Shown in pieces: positions 63,049 to 64,000 of a DNA stretch of 64,000 bases. The DNA is from Endocalyx cinctus (taxonomy: Eukaryota; Ascomycota; Sordariomycetes; Amphisphaeriales; Apiosporaceae). The stretch is from the NCBI GenBank assembly GCA_001600455.1, contig BCKC01000002.1:4602171-4666170 (forward strand). Direction: 5' to 3'. Made by a program: the position numbers and the translations under genes. The notes beneath the pieces were generated by a model. That model had not been told where the DNA came from. It saw only the letters and a program-made list of their open reading frames with translations, and did no database searches. How positions within the stretch are numbered: the stretch's first letter is position 1; each line of letters opens with the position of its first letter.

Positions 63049-64000
63049 AAAGATTGACATTTGACATGTGTCGCTTGCTTGTCAAATTAATTGTCTACGA
63101 TTTAGTCATTTGTTATGGAGCGGGTCCTCGGAGCGAAGCGAAAGCAAAATAAAAAAATTTCACGCCATTTGTTAACTCGTTACGAATCAAGTCGAGCGAG
63201 CATTCTACCTACGTTCTTGCTTTTCTTTTACGCTAGTATGCTTCTGTGTTAAAACTGAAAAATAGGAGGATCTGGAAAAGAATCAAACGGAAAATTTCAT
63301 GGTTTTTATGCAAGGGGTTTTTTCATGGTGTTAAAAGTTGATGATATATCGGGTATATCTGTCTTTCTAGTTGACAGCAGGCCGATATTTTATGCTTCTA
63401 CGTTTTTGCAGGCTTAAAAAGAAAAACGTCTCCTCTTCCCCCCATATTCTCTCTTACTTTTTCAATTTCCTTTTCCCATATATACGCAACGCAAAGAACA
63501 TCGGGTCCGGGGTCAAGGTTAGTTTTTTTTTTTTTTTTTTTTTCGGTCGTTTAGCGGTCAAGAGGGAGGTACATCATTCGGCATTTCATTTATATGGATG
63601 ATTGCATGGGAAACGGTGTTGAGCTGACGGGGAGTTTTTTTTTCTTTCTTTCAAATGTCTTCTGCGTACTGTTTTTTTTTTTTCCTTTCCCTCATCACTT
63701 GTCTCTCCGGATTAGAGAGGGGAGCGCAACGCAGCTTAGGGTAGTGAGTGCATGGAGAAGGAAAATAAAATATTCCGAAGTTATTTTTGTTTGTCCCCCT
63801 TTAAGTGAAATGAAATGTGATTTGGGTCCAAGTGAAGTGAATGAGGTGCTGGTAAATAGATGGGAGACTTGGGTTGATACTAACCCCTTTTTTTCTGCTG
63901 CTGGTTCGGTGTTGAACTATAAGCAGCGTATGAATGCGTTGGGTTACTATACTTTGAGTTTGTGAATCTGCAAAGAAGCCCCATATTCCGAAATACTCCC
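63049..64000. other. Downstream flank of the forkhead gene
   Basis: AT-rich sequence with T tracts (about 63521-63543 and 63671-63681). Frames at 63371-63965 are low-complexity and Phe-rich because of the T runs. No gene supported up to the window end. Confidence 0.5.

Overview
The window reads as nuclear DNA of a filamentous ascomycete (Pezizomycotina). Genes are split by short introns (mostly 50-110 nt) with GT..AG ends, they sit on both strands without operons, and the repertoire is typical: an arrestin-like trafficking adaptor, a xylanase with a cellulose-binding tail, a P450, a 2EXR protein, Ste12 with a homeodomain-like region and two zinc fingers, an FHA-forkhead factor, and Dml1/Misato. 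Gene models below were spliced by hand; frame and phase were checked across each intron.

Layout. 1-9.6 kb: arrestin-like protein (may start before the window), secreted GH10 xylanase with a CBM1, and an eight-exon P450, separated by AT-rich gaps. 10.1-14.4 kb: an orphan protein with three CxxC...CxxC modules and a His/Ser-rich middle, then two decayed minus-strand coding relics, one carrying twelve TTCTCC hexamers. 15.1-23.7 kb, all minus strand: an intronless RNA ligase of the Deinococcus DRB0094/Rnl5 type, a secreted amidohydrolase, a 2EXR protein, and an eight-exon M14 zinc carboxypeptidase. 26.4-32.6 kb, plus strand: a TPR-SET protein and a secreted lectin-like protein built by internal duplication. 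32.6-47.2 kb: about 14.6 kb without a supportable gene, rich in homopolymers, microsatellites and palindromes, ending in a long ATG-depleted leader in front of ste12. 47.2-54.8 kb: ste12, a peroxiredoxin-like gene and divergently placed DML1. 57.3-63.0 kb: a class III aminotransferase, a palindrome-rich spacer, and the FHA-forkhead gene.

There is no obvious biosynthetic cluster. The xylanase, carboxypeptidase, amidohydrolase and lectin-like protein form a secreted set fitting a plant- or litter-associated lifestyle; Ste12 and the forkhead factor are regulators of development and cell cycle. The observations most worth following are: (i) an 84-nt cassette exon in ste12 whose skipping would fuse two zinc fingers into one complete finger; (ii) the ste12 leader with no ATG for 871 nt, followed by a 29-codon uORF and a start-stop uORF; (iii) the eukaryotic DRB0094-type RNA ligase; (iv) the duplicated lectin-like module that kept its intron position; (v) the orphan CxxC-module protein; (vi) a roughly 50-nt hairpin based on TACCTAGGTA with further copies nearby.

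Gene functions rest on motif recognition only; no search could be run.
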